Source: Prescottella agglutinans
Lineage (GTDB): Bacteria; Actinomycetota; Actinomycetes; Mycobacteriales; Mycobacteriaceae
Assembly (NCBI RefSeq): GCF_004011865.1
Contig: NZ_RKLP01000001.1
Location: 682,001-746,000, forward strand
DNA: 64,000 nt
Reading direction: 5' to 3'
In this document: positions 56,481 through 64,000 of the stretch, one piece after another
Position numbering within the stretch: position 1 is the stretch's first letter
How the letters are laid out: every line of letters starts with the position of its first letter
Program-made: the position numbers and the translations under genes
The notes under the pieces: generated by a model
The model's database searches: none
Told to the model about the DNA's origin: nothing
Seen by the model: the letters and a program-made list of their open reading frames with translations, nothing else

Positions 56481-57473
56481 TCACCCTCGCCCGCGACGCA
56501 GGGTGTCGGACGGGTTCTCCGCGAACCGTTGCCGATACGCCGCAGCGAAGACACCCATGTTGACGTACCCCCACGCACCTGCGGCGGCGGCGACCGTGGT
56601 CGTCGTGTGGGACGACAGCTCTCGCCGCACTCCCTCCAGCCGGTACTCGCGGAGACAGTCCCGCGGAGTGATCCCGAGATACTCGCGGAATGCGCCGGAC
56701 AACGCCCGGACGCTGACTCCGACTTCCTGGGCCACCTCCGCGACCGTCGGAAGGTCGCGCGCGTTGTCCTCGATGTAGCGCACTGCCCGCCTGACGTAGC
56801 CCGGCGCGGGCACCGCGGTGGCCGACGCCGGGTCGACGCCGGCACTCGACGCCCATTCCTCGAGCACCTGCGCCGCGATGAGTTCCTGCAGGTTCACCCC
56901 GATGCGACCGTGGGCGATCGCATTTCGGTCCGTCGCCAAGGTCCGAGAAACGTAGTCCAACAAAGCCAGCCACGGGCTACCCGGACCGCCGACGACACAC
57001 TTGTGCCGCCACAGTCGGTCGTCGGGAGCCCGCCCCCACCACCGCAGCGCCAGATCGGCCAACAGCCGGTGCGGGATCGTGAGGTTGAGCTGGAGGTGGT
57101 CGGCGTCGGCATCGAACCTGTAGTCGACCCGACTGCAGTCGACGACGAACGTCTGTCCGGTCGTCAGGTCGATCCTGGATTTCGGGGTCACCTCGTGCCG
57201 CGTCCGTCCGTTCAAGGTGGTGAGCACCAGGACGTTGCCGGCTTCAGGCTCGAATTCGTCCAGCGCGACCGGAATCCCGTAGCTGAACCGGGTGAGCGTC
57301 ATCTCGCCGATCTGCGTCGAGAACATGCTCGAGGACGGTACGAGCGAGCGGCCGACCGGCCGGACCTCGTACGGCATGTACACCGCGTCCGACCAGTGCT
57401 TGATCTCGTCCCAATCGGTGACGGGTCCGGCGGCCCGCTCACGACAGGTCCGGGGGTCGAAGGTCAGTGGCAC
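56481..57473 (-). CDS. AraC-family transcriptional regulator
   Basis: About 330 residues. The C-terminal ~110 residues hold two helix-turn-helix units ([27 protein letters not shown], and [20 protein letters not shown]); the N-terminal ~200 form an AraC-binding-like sensory part. The start is uncertain: GTG 57473 is used because the sequence above it looks non-coding. It is divergent from the PHA operon across a 555-nt gap and upstream of a serine hydrolase gene. The inducer is unknown. Confidence 0.82.
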   Translation of the reverse strand: MPLTFDPRTCRERAAGPVTDWDEIKHWSDAVYMPYEVRPVGRSLVPSSSMFSTQIGEMTLTRFSYGIPVALDEFEPEAGNVLVLTTLNGRTRHEVTPKSRIDLTTGQTFVVDCSRVDYRFDADADHLQLNLTIPHRLLADLALRWWGRAPDDRLWRHKCVVGGPGSPWLALLDYVSRTLATDRNAIAHGRIGVNLQELIAAQVLEEWASSAGVDPASATAVPAPGYVRRAVRYIEDNARDLPTVAEVAQEVGVSVRALSGAFREYLGITPRDCLREYRLEGVRRELSSHTTTTVAAAAGAWGYVNMGVFAAAYRQRFAENPSDTLRRGRG

Positions 57474-57662
57474 ACCGGGAGCATAGGCAGCTGGGCCCTC
57501 AGCCGGGAAGACCTCGACCTCGACGCACAGACGGCGGATCAGACTCCGCAATCCACCGGTTCCATGTCGGCCGCCCCGATCGCGCGACCCGTTTACGTAA
57601 TTACGATCCACGAAAAGGAATCGAATTCATGTGACGTCGATTCTTACCTTCCGGTAGGCAAT

Positions 57663-57686
57663 AAATTCGGTCGCGCGACCGAATTT
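57663..57686. promoter_or_regulatory. 24-bp perfect palindrome, candidate operator A
   Basis: AAATTCGGTCGC followed at once by its exact reverse complement GCGACCGAATTT. It lies 190 nt from the AraC start and 343 nt from phaJ. A related site occurs at 57991. Confidence 0.75.
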
Positions 57687-57990
57687 CCTTACCCGAAAGT
57701 AGGGAGAACGCAAACTCGCTCGAATGCAAAATCGAGGGGATTTGGACATAACGCCCAGGCGGCGACGTCCGACGAGCCGAAATGCGCGAGAATCGGACAA
57801 TCCGCACCTCACCTGGACAAACGTCAAACAGTAGGCGCTTCGAAGATGTGATGCACGAAATGGATCTGCGATATAGGCTGCGCCCGATCGCATCCAATTT
57901 CCCCAATTCGCACGAGGCCGGTAGGCGGCGCCCGATTCGAATGCGAATCGGCTTCGGGTGCGATCGATGCACATATGGCAGATGCTCAAC

Positions 57991-58012
57991 AATTCGGGCA
58001 CGCGACCGAATC
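57991..58012. promoter_or_regulatory. Degenerate copy of the palindrome, candidate operator B
   Basis: AATTCGGGCA then CGCGACCGAATC: 19 of 22 positions agree with the core of the palindrome at 57663-57686. It sits just before the phaJ ribosome-binding site (phaJ starts at 58029), where a repressor would block transcription. Confidence 0.65.
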
Positions 58013-58028
58013 GGACCACAGGGACGAG

Positions 58029-58562
58029 ATGACCACCAATACGACCAGCAGCCAGTCTGCGCGCAGCATCACCATGGCCGAACTCCCCGCCCTCGCCGGC
58101 AAGAGCCTCGGCACATCGCATCGCGTCCTGATCACGCAGGAGCAGATCTCGTTGTTCGCCGACGCCACCCACGACCACCAGTGGATCCACGTCGACCCGG
58201 AGCGGGCCGCGACCGGCCCGTTCGGCTCGACGATCGCGCACGGCTATCTGACCCTGTCCCTCGCCGTCGAGCTCTTCTTCCACCTGCTCGACGTGACCGA
58301 CTGCGCCCAGGTGATCAATTACGGGCTCGACAAGGTCCGTTTCCCCGCCCCGGTTCCGGTCGACTCGTCGGTGGGTGCGGTCGCCGACGTGACATCGGTC
58401 GAACCGTGCCCGGGCGGCTACCAGCTCGCCGTGACCCTCACCTTCGACGCGGTGGGCGTCGAACGCCCGGTCTGTGTCGCGCAGATGATCCTGCGCTACC
58501 TGGGCACCAAGGACTCCACCGAGGCCACCTCGAACGCTGCCGGAGGCGACCGTGTTCGATAA
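58029..58562 (+). CDS. phaJ: MaoC-like (R)-specific enoyl-CoA hydratase (PhaJ type)
   Basis: A 177-residue hot-dog-fold hydratase. The catalytic motif DATHDHQWIHVDPERA contains the Asp/His pair of (R)-hydratases, and FGSTIAHGYLTLSL follows. It turns enoyl-CoA from beta-oxidation into (R)-3-hydroxyacyl-CoA, the monomer for PHA synthase. The start is ATG 58029 after GGGACGAG; an earlier in-frame ATG (57975) would place operator B inside the gene. It overlaps phaC by 11 nt. Confidence 0.9.
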   Translation: MTTNTTSSQSARSITMAELPALAGKSLGTSHRVLITQEQISLFADATHDHQWIHVDPERAATGPFGSTIAHGYLTLSLAVELFFHLLDVTDCAQVINYGLDKVRFPAPVPVDSSVGAVADVTSVEPCPGGYQLAVTLTFDAVGVERPVCVAQMILRYLGTKDSTEATSNAAGGDRVR

Positions 58563-60234
58563 CGCGATCCGCCAGCTCTCCGCCAGGGTCGACCCCACCG
58601 GCTGGTTCGCCGCAGGCGCGTCGGTCGCCAAGAACGCGGCCTGCAACCCGGCGGCCGTCGCCGCCGCCACCGGCAGGCTGGCCGTCGGGTTGGCACAGAT
58701 CCCGCCCGACGCGGTCCGGGTGGCGGTCGGTGCGAGCACCGCGCCGCCCGCACCGGGGGACGCCCGGTTCCGGGACCGCGCCTGGCAGGACAACCCCGCG
58801 TACTTCGCGGTGCTCCGTTCCTACCTCTGCGCGCGCTCCTACGTCGACAGCCTGGTGGATGCGGGCGCCGCGGACGCCTTCACGGCCGCCAAGGCACGCC
58901 AGTTGGCGCATCTGCTGCTCGACGTCGCCGCCCCCACGAACAACCCCGTCACCAACCCCGAGGTGCTCACCCGTGCGATCGCGACGGGCGGAAAGAGCCT
59001 GGCCCGCGGCACGTCGTACCTGGTCGAGGACGTGGTCAAGCGCGGCGGCCGCCCGAAGCGAACCGACGACACCGCATTCACGCTGGGCGAGAACATGGCC
59101 GCCACACCGGGTCAGGTGGTCTTCCGGAACGACCTGATCGAGCTCATTCAGTACGCACCGCAGACCGAGCAGGTGCACGCGACGCCGCTCCTGGCGTGCC
59201 CGCCGTGGATCAACAAGTTCTACATCATGGACATCGGCCCGGGACGCAGCTTCGTCGAGTGGGCCGTCCGGCACGGCCGCACCGTCTTTCTCATCTCCTA
59301 CCGCAACCCGGACGAGTCGATGAGCGGGGTGGGCTTCGACGACTACCTCACCGACGGTGTCACGGCGGCGATGGACGTCGTCGAGGAGATCACCGGGGCG
59401 TCGAAGATCGACCTGGTCGGGCTGTGCCTCGGCGGCGCGATGGCGTCGATCGCGGCCGGCTACCTGGCCGCGGCCGGTGACCACCGTCTGGGCACGCTCA
59501 CGCTGGCGAACACCCTGCTCGACTACAGCAGCCCGGGCGACCTCGGCCTGCTGACCGATCCCGAGACCCTCGCGAAGATCGACATCGTGATGCGACGGGC
59601 CGGGTACCTGTCCGGTACGGACATGGCCCAGACCTTCGACCTGCTGCGGGCGAACGACCTCATCTTCCGGTACTGGGTGAGCCGCTGGATGCTGGGCGAG
59701 GAACCGCAGTCGTTCGACCTGCTCGCATGGAACGAGGACTCGACCCGCATGCCCGCGGCGATGCACAGCACCTACTTGCACTCGCTCTACGGCGAAAACC
59801 AGTTGGCCCTGGGGCGTTTCACGATCGCCGGACAGACGATCTCGCTGAAGGACGTCGACAGCGACGTGTACATCGTCGGCGCGCTGGACGACCACATCGT
59901 GCCGTGGCAGTCGTCGTACGCGGGCGCCGTGCTGTTCGGCGGCGACGTGCGATTCGTCCTGTCGAACGGCGGGCACATCGCCGGCATCGTCAACCCACCG
60001 GGAAAGAAGACCTGGATCGAGGCCTGCGGGGAACCCCAGGGCTCGACGACGAGCGGACTGCCGGCGGACCCGTCCACGTGGAAGGAGGCGGCGCAGCGCC
60101 GATCCGGCTCGTGGTGGGAGGACTGGGCGGCCTGGTCGCAGCAGCGGTCCGGCGAACTGCAGGCACCGCCGCCGATGGGCAGCAAGATGCATCCTGTCAT
60201 CGGAACCGCGCCCGGCACATACGTTTTCAACTGA
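58552..60234 (+). CDS. phaC: Polyhydroxyalkanoate synthase
   Basis: A 560-residue class I-like PHA synthase that polymerises (R)-3-hydroxyacyl-CoA. The lipase-like box is GLCLGG with the catalytic Cys292; Asp is in GALDDHIVPW and His in SNGGHIAGIVNPP. The N-terminal ~200 residues are the variable domain. The start is GTG 58552, overlapping phaJ, so synthase and monomer supply are coupled. A phasin gene follows after an intervening operator. Confidence 0.94.
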   Translation: MFDNAIRQLSARVDPTGWFAAGASVAKNAACNPAAVAAATGRLAVGLAQIPPDAVRVAVGASTAPPAPGDARFRDRAWQDNPAYFAVLRSYLCARSYVDSLVDAGAADAFTAAKARQLAHLLLDVAAPTNNPVTNPEVLTRAIATGGKSLARGTSYLVEDVVKRGGRPKRTDDTAFTLGENMAATPGQVVFRNDLIELIQYAPQTEQVHATPLLACPPWINKFYIMDIGPGRSFVEWAVRHGRTVFLISYRNPDESMSGVGFDDYLTDGVTAAMDVVEEITGASKIDLVGLCLGGAMASIAAGYLAAAGDHRLGTLTLANTLLDYSSPGDLGLLTDPETLAKIDIVMRRAGYLSGTDMAQTFDLLRANDLIFRYWVSRWMLGEEPQSFDLLAWNEDSTRMPAAMHSTYLHSLYGENQLALGRFTIAGQTISLKDVDSDVYIVGALDDHIVPWQSSYAGAVLFGGDVRFVLSNGGHIAGIVNPPGKKTWIEACGEPQGSTTSGLPADPSTWKEAAQRRSGSWWEDWAAWSQQRSGELQAPPPMGSKMHPVIGTAPGTYVFN

Positions 60235-60254
60235 TCCACGCCTCACGCCTAGCG

Positions 60255-60285
60255 TGTTAGCAATCACAATGCTAACTTGCTAACA
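60255..60285. promoter_or_regulatory. Inverted repeat before the phasin gene, candidate PhaR-type operator
   Basis: TGTTAGCAA (60255-60263) and TTGCTAACA (60277-60285) are perfect 9-bp arms; a third half-site TGCTAAC (60270-60276) sits between them. The sequence is AT-rich against the background and ends 29 nt before the phasin ATG. It suggests a separate, repressible phasin promoter. Confidence 0.72.
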
Positions 60286-60314
60286 GCAATCCCGTCACCC
60301 CTGAGGAGCCACCC

Positions 60315-60668
60315 ATGGCCGCACAATCCACCACCGCCGCGAACACCACCGCGAACACCGCCGCCACCGCGCGCACCACCGCGAAGAACACCCTCACGGA
60401 CGGCATCGAGTCCGTCACCAAGTCCTTCGACGAGAACCTCGATCGTGTGCAGAGCCTCAACGAGAAGTTCGTCGACGCCGCGAAGCTGAGCGGCACCCTC
60501 ACCCTCGACGCCTACGAGAAGGCCCTGTCCTCGGTCCTCGACTTCAACAAGTCGATCGCGACGACCGCCAAGCTCGACTGGGTCTCCGCCGTCGTGGACG
60601 CGCAGACCTCCCTCGTGCGGGGCATCAGCACGGCCGCCACCACGGCCGCACGAGAGGTCCTCCAGTAG
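60315..60668 (+). CDS. phaP: Phasin-like granule-associated protein
   Basis: A 117-residue protein that should coat PHA granules. The N-terminal ~28 residues are Ala/Thr-rich; the rest is a long amphipathic helix-rich segment (SVTKSFDENLDRVQSLNEKF, then DAYEKALSSVLDFNKSI). No catalytic features. Ala/Thr-rich N termini and heptad-like helices fit actinobacterial phasins. ATG 60315 follows GAGGAG. Transcript ends at a strong hairpin. Confidence 0.82.
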   Translation: MAAQSTTAANTTANTAATARTTAKNTLTDGIESVTKSFDENLDRVQSLNEKFVDAAKLSGTLTLDAYEKALSSVLDFNKSIATTAKLDWVSAVVDAQTSLVRGISTAATTAAREVLQ

Positions 60669-60680
60669 ATCGCGACACAT

Positions 60681-60722
60681 GTCGGGCCCCGGCCGGCCAC
60701 CCCGACCCGGCCGGGGCCCGAC
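60681..60722 (+). terminator. Strong hairpin downstream of phaP
   Basis: GTCGGGCCCCGGCCG (60681-60695) and CGGCCGGGGCCCGAC (60708-60722) pair perfectly over 15 bp with a 12-nt loop, 13 nt after the phaP stop. It should end the phasin transcript, with the hydrolase gene at 60755 needing its own promoter or readthrough. Confidence 0.8.
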
Positions 60723-60754
60723 GCTTCGCACCTGCGCGGCAGAGAAGGGCCATC

Positions 60755-61861
60755 GTGTACACGAACCGCGACATGTTCAGGGCCGCAGCGGAAATCCCCG
60801 TACGACTCCTGTCCTCGGTCTCCACCGGCTGGGCGGGGTACCTGCGATCGGCGGCTCGGCGCGACGCCACCCCGCTCGACGTCGCCCTCGACGGCGTCGC
60901 CTTCTGCCGGGCCGCGACCCGTCGCCGCCCCACCACGTTCGCCCATCCGAACGCCGTCCGGCGGACCTGGCCGCTGGCCCGGTTGCGTCAGTTCTCCCCC
61001 ACCGGGTCGACGACCCCGACCCTGGTGCTGCCCCCGCTGTCGGGGCATGCCTCGACCGTCGTCGATCTCGCCCCCGGATGCAGCCTGATGCGGACCGTCG
61101 ACCGGGCCGGGTTGGGCGCGGCCCACTGCCTGGAGTGGACGCCGACCGGGCCGCAGCCACCGAGCGTCGGCATCGCCGACCTGACCGAGGTGATCACGGA
61201 CGCGATCACGGAACTCGGCGGCACCGCGAACCTGGTCGCCTACTCGCAGAGCGGCTGGCTGGCCACCGTGTACGCGGCGCTGCACCCGCACCGCGTCGAC
61301 ACGCTCACTGTCGCCGCGGCACCGATCGACTTCACGCTGGGGGCACCCGCGTCCTGGCTCGTCCCGTCGTATCGCGGGCCCCGGTTCCGCCCACCCGCCG
61401 CCGTTCGGGGCGCGGCACTCCGATTCGTCGAGTGGCCCGACGAGTGGGCCCGCCTGTCCGACCTGTGGGCGCACATCCACGACCGACGCCGAGTCGACGC
61501 GTACGTCGCGGCCGAGAGCTGGCTGGACTCGCCGCAAGTGGTCCCCGCGGATCTCTACCGATGGGTCGCACGACACCTGTACGAGCGCAACGAACTCGTC
61601 CGCGGCGAGCTGCGGGTCGACGGCGTCGTGGTCGACCTCGGCGCCATCACGTGTCCGCTGTACCTGCTCGCCGGCACCCGCGACCGAATCGTTCCCGCCC
61701 GGCAGGTGTGGCCGCTGGCGGACCACGTGTCGACCGCGCCGGACCTCGTCACCCGCCGGACGGTCGATGCGGGCCACCTCGACATGGTCCTCGATCCCGC
61801 CGTCCTCGAGCGGGCATGGCTTCCGCTCCTGCGCGACGTGGCGGCCAAGTCCCGCCGCTGA
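60755..61861 (+). CDS. Alpha/beta hydrolase, possible intracellular PHA depolymerase
   Basis: A 368-residue alpha/beta-fold hydrolase. The nucleophile elbow is AYSQSGW (about residues 171-177), so the catalytic Ser is flanked by Ala and Ser rather than the usual Gly-x-Ser-x-Gly; Asp is in AGTRDRIVP and His in DAGHLDMV. The overall sequence is nearer to PhaC than to lipases. Position after phaJ-phaC-phaP suggests granule turnover. The start is GTG 60755 with ATG 60773 as alternative. It converges with the XRE gene, 2 nt apart. Confidence 0.75.
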   Translation: MYTNRDMFRAAAEIPVRLLSSVSTGWAGYLRSAARRDATPLDVALDGVAFCRAATRRRPTTFAHPNAVRRTWPLARLRQFSPTGSTTPTLVLPPLSGHASTVVDLAPGCSLMRTVDRAGLGAAHCLEWTPTGPQPPSVGIADLTEVITDAITELGGTANLVAYSQSGWLATVYAALHPHRVDTLTVAAAPIDFTLGAPASWLVPSYRGPRFRPPAAVRGAALRFVEWPDEWARLSDLWAHIHDRRRVDAYVAAESWLDSPQVVPADLYRWVARHLYERNELVRGELRVDGVVVDLGAITCPLYLLAGTRDRIVPARQVWPLADHVSTAPDLVTRRTVDAGHLDMVLDPAVLERAWLPLLRDVAAKSRR

Positions 61862-61863
61862 CC

Positions 61864-62274
61864 TCAGCCGTGCGCGCCCTTCCCGCCCGACGCCGTCCGG
61901 TCCTCCGACGACGACCGGCCCCGCCTCCGCTTCGCGATCGTGACGTCGCGGAACGTCTCGTACATCTCCTCGAGCGCGGACCGCTGGGCCTTGGTCAGAT
62001 CCGTGTCACGCCGGATCGCGGCCACCACCTCGGGCACGTCCTCGGCGTCGGCCCGTCGGGCCTGCGCGGTCAACATGTCCGCCGACATGTGCAGGTGCTC
62101 GGCGATCGCCTCCAGCACCTGCTCACTCGGTGCTCGCAGGTCCCGCTCGATCTGTGACAGATAAGGATTCGAGATCCCGACCATCTCGGCGAACTTCCGC
62201 ATGGGGACTGCCGCGAGTTCGCGCTGCTGCCGGATGATCTCGCCGAGGGTCGGGGGCCGGACGTCGTCCACCAT
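61864..62274 (-). CDS. XRE-family regulator of the PHA locus
   Basis: A 136-residue protein with an N-terminal XRE helix-turn-helix (residues ~9-65): MRKFAEMVGISNPYLSQIERDLRAPS. The C-terminal part is helical and ends in an Arg-rich tail. Similar regulators stand beside phasin or granule-protein genes in Rhodococcus and mycobacteria. It could be the protein that binds the TGTTAGCAA site before phaP or the ATTCGG palindromes before phaJ; there is no direct evidence. ATG 62274 is chosen. Confidence 0.82.
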   Translation of the reverse strand: MVDDVRPPTLGEIIRQQRELAAVPMRKFAEMVGISNPYLSQIERDLRAPSEQVLEAIAEHLHMSADMLTAQARRADAEDVPEVVAAIRRDTDLTKAQRSALEEMYETFRDVTIAKRRRGRSSSEDRTASGGKGAHG

Positions 62275-62284
62275 GCCGGTCAGC

Positions 62285-62890
62285 CTACTGAACCGCCGCT
62301 GCGGTCCCGATCCACCGTTCCCACCCGGGGCGCACCAGGCTCGCGAACGCGCGATAGCCGCCGCTGTCGGGGTGTGCGCCGTCGCCGGTGCGCACCTCCT
62401 CCATCCAGACCGCATCGGCGACGAGGGCGTCGAAGACGCCGACGTACTCCACGCCGGCGGACGCGCAGACGTCGGCGAACCGTCGATCCAGCCGAGCGGT
62501 GCGCTCGTTCTGTTCCACGTCGGCCATCGGCGGCGGCCCGACCACCAACGGCCGCCATCCGCTCGCCGCGCACTCCCGCAGGACCGCGGCGAGGTTCTCG
62601 ACGGAGACGTCGGGGGCGACGCGTGTCGCACCGTTCTCGACGGTCGTGTCGTTGGAGCCGAACGAGAACACCACTCGGCCGTCGCAGCCCTGCGGTATCC
62701 GCGCCGTGCACTCGGCACGCCAGCGGGCCCGGATGTCGCTCGACGTCTCCCGTCGCACCCCGAGGTTGTACATCGTCAACGTCACCCCGGCGGAGCCTGC
62801 CGCGAGCCTTCCCGCCCAGCCCAGGAACTCGGAATCCCCCACTCCCGCAACGAAGGAGTCGCCGACGAAGCACACCCACACGTCATCCAT
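62285..62890 (-). CDS. SGNH/GDSL-family hydrolase
   Basis: A 201-residue esterase-like hydrolase. Block I is FVGDSFVAGVGD with the nucleophilic Ser, block II has RRETSSDIRARW (Gly-equivalent region GVRRE), block III is FSFGSNDTT (Asn), and block V is GDGAHPDSGGYRAF (Asp/His). No signal peptide, so cytoplasmic. ATG 62890 is chosen. It precedes the XRE gene in the same direction by 10 nt and may be co-transcribed with it. Confidence 0.85.
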   Translation of the reverse strand: MDDVWVCFVGDSFVAGVGDSEFLGWAGRLAAGSAGVTLTMYNLGVRRETSSDIRARWRAECTARIPQGCDGRVVFSFGSNDTTVENGATRVAPDVSVENLAAVLRECAASGWRPLVVGPPPMADVEQNERTARLDRRFADVCASAGVEYVGVFDALVADAVWMEEVRTGDGAHPDSGGYRAFASLVRPGWERWIGTAAAVQ

Positions 62891-62918
62891 GACCACGATG
62901 ATGTCACGAGCGACACGA

Positions 62919-63755
62919 TCAGCGTCGGCGGCCGAACCAACGCCGCTTGCGCTCGGGCCGGTCCACATCGAACCTCAGGCGGAGGACGGTGCGTTCGGGA
63001 TCGAAGGCGCTCGGGGTGTGGTCGACGACGATCTCGGCGACCTCGGTGGATCCGATCGTGTCGCCGTCGCCGATGACCGGGCCCTGTTCGACGAGGTACG
63101 AGACGATGCCGGCGAGGCGCTCGAAGGTGTCGCCGGCGGACTCGGGGGTCTCCGGAATCTCGATGTCCGGGAGGTCGAGCATGTCGAGACCTCGTGTGTG
63201 ACCGGTCATCACGCCGTCCGGGCGCTGGCCGACGTTCATCGCGACCCACGCGAGCAGCGGCGGTTCCGGCAGCGCGTCCTTCATGAGGTCGCGGAACAGT
63301 GCGGGCAGGACGACGTGATTCGCGCTACCGAAGTACACCGCGCGGACGGTGTCGGTGAGCGCGACGATCGATGCGACGACACGGGACAACAGCACGGCGT
63401 CCGCGATCGCATCCTCATGGGGCGCGTCGTCGTGTCCTGTTCCCGGGCGCAGGACGGTGACGATGGTGTGCGCGGCGTAGTCGACCGGTGCGGGCTCCGC
63501 GTTCGGCCACAGGCGACTGTGCTCGGCGATCTCGGCGACGTCGTCACCCACCTGCGCGGGAACGCCGAGCAATGCGATCATCCTGCCGTCCAGGTCCAGG
63601 CACACCGGCCCGTCGCGGTCGGCGGACTCGTCGCGGTCGACGACGAGCCCGGAGAAATCGACGTCCGGCCAGTCCTGTCGCAGTTGCGAAGCCAGAGCGT
63701 CCGCGGTGACTTCGGCGTCGAGTCGGTCCTGGAACAACATCGCGAGCGCGGGCAT
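62919..63755 (-). CDS. Hypothetical protein, possibly DUF4261
   Basis: A 278-residue soluble protein (MPALAMLFQDRLDAEV start). It has alternating strands and helices, a central VYFGSANHVVLPALF segment and a C-terminal Arg-rich tail (RKRRWFGRRR). The pattern reminds me of the DUF4261 family, but this is uncertain. It lies upstream of the SGNH gene, 28 nt away, in the same direction. Function unknown. Confidence 0.65.
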   Translation of the reverse strand: MPALAMLFQDRLDAEVTADALASQLRQDWPDVDFSGLVVDRDESADRDGPVCLDLDGRMIALLGVPAQVGDDVAEIAEHSRLWPNAEPAPVDYAAHTIVTVLRPGTGHDDAPHEDAIADAVLLSRVVASIVALTDTVRAVYFGSANHVVLPALFRDLMKDALPEPPLLAWVAMNVGQRPDGVMTGHTRGLDMLDLPDIEIPETPESAGDTFERLAGIVSYLVEQGPVIGDGDTIGSTEVAEIVVDHTPSAFDPERTVLRLRFDVDRPERKRRWFGRRR

Positions 63756-63929
63756 GACTCCCCCTGGAAAGTTTGCGTATCAACACGATCGGTGCCCCGT
63801 GGTGTGGTCGGGTGACTCCGTCGCGCGCTTCACCCTAGCCTCGAACCGCGCGACGACGGTGGGTGGGCCACCGGAAGCCCTTGCCCCATACGAGATCCGC
63901 GCCGTCGCACGCCGCGTTCGGTCCGCCGT

Positions 63930-64000
63930 TCAGTCCCACACGAGGGACAGCACCCGGTATCCGTCGGGGACGGGCGGCACGTCGCAGAAGTCGACGACGT
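63930..64000 (-). CDS. C-terminal fragment of a gene continuing beyond the window
   Basis: From the right edge the minus strand reads VVDFCDVPPVPDGYRVLSLVWD and then TGA at 63932-63930. Codon use fits a high-GC gene. Only about 22 residues are visible, so no product is assigned. The 174 nt between this stop and the gene ending upstream (start at 63755) show no strong structure. Confidence 0.5.
   Translation of the reverse strand, partial: VVDFCDVPPVPDGYRVLSLVWD

Larger units (their letters stand above)
57474..58028. other. Intergenic region between the AraC gene and the PHA operon
   Basis: The longest gene-free stretch of the window, visibly richer in A and T than the surroundings. It holds the two related palindromes listed separately, a CCGATTCG/CGAATCGG dyad (57932-57951) with a 4-nt loop, and a TACC-TTCC-GGTA dyad near 57646. 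Open frames inside do not look coding. It should carry the promoters of the AraC gene and of phaJC. Confidence 0.7.

Noticed and set aside
57605-57972. A 123-codon minus-strand open frame in the AraC-phaJ gap
   Set aside because: It crosses palindromic operator sequence, has no recognisable motif or convincing ribosome-binding site, and its composition is that of intergenic DNA.

Overview
The window is a high-GC, gene-dense actinobacterial chromosome segment. Gene content and order match the Rv3296-Rv3366 neighbourhood of Mycobacterium tuberculosis as I remember it: lhr, nei, glpD, lpdA, the amidohydrolase pair, purine nucleoside phosphorylase, pmmB, upp, an Rv3311-like gene, add, cdd, sdhCDAB, dacB, yihY, trpS, icd, the met genes, DUF3017, folD, mfpA and spoU/trmL. 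A polyhydroxyalkanoate (PHA) operon, a histidine-utilisation pair and a barnase/barstar-like pair point to Nocardiaceae (Rhodococcus/Prescottella type) rather than to a Mycobacterium. No rRNA, tRNA, CRISPR array, phage or transposase gene was seen.

Layout. 1-15 kb: DNA repair (lhr 3' part, nei2), a TetR/MpaB-like divergent pair, glycerol catabolism (glpD/glpK, divergent), a class I aminotransferase, an LpdA-type quinone reductase, two M20 amidohydrolases and an enoyl-CoA hydratase. 15-23 kb: nucleoside salvage (PNP, phosphohexomutase, upp, add, a worn cdd), interrupted by a four-gene type VII secretion-like cassette with an NlpC/P60 peptidase. 23-34 kb: sdhCDAB, a D-Ala-D-Ala carboxypeptidase, then a compact leftward operon xth / secreted RNase / barstar / trpS / yihY, an MFS exporter and icd. 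35-41 kb: hutH plus permease, divergent from metY-metX, whose leader carries a SAM-IV riboswitch followed by a short Met-Cys-Cys-Cys-Leu-Glu open reading frame. 41-46.5 kb: folD, a GNAT acetyltransferase, an MfpA-type pentapeptide protein, a lipoprotein, trmL and a LysR/TDT-exporter pair. 46.5-51.7 kb: a sulfur-stress island (CstR-like repressor, DUF302 protein, MMPL transporter, rhodanese, CoA-disulfide reductase/rhodanese fusion) with a matching ATACCC...GGGTAT operator before each transcript. 51.7-57.5 kb: SOS-controlled dnaE2, a serine hydrolase and an AraC regulator. 57.5-62.3 kb: PHA metabolism (phaJ, phaC, phasin, hydrolase, XRE regulator) with conspicuous palindromic operators. The right end has an SGNH hydrolase, an unassigned protein and the tail of one more gene.

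The items most worth following up are the dual SAM-IV plus poly-Cys leader of metYX, the three-operator sulfur regulon that includes an MMPL transporter, a dispersed long palindrome seen twice (26770 and 49542), the orphan ESX-like cassette, the RNase/inhibitor pair inside a housekeeping operon, and the paired operators of the PHA locus. Gene names rest on reading the translations; no database search was run.
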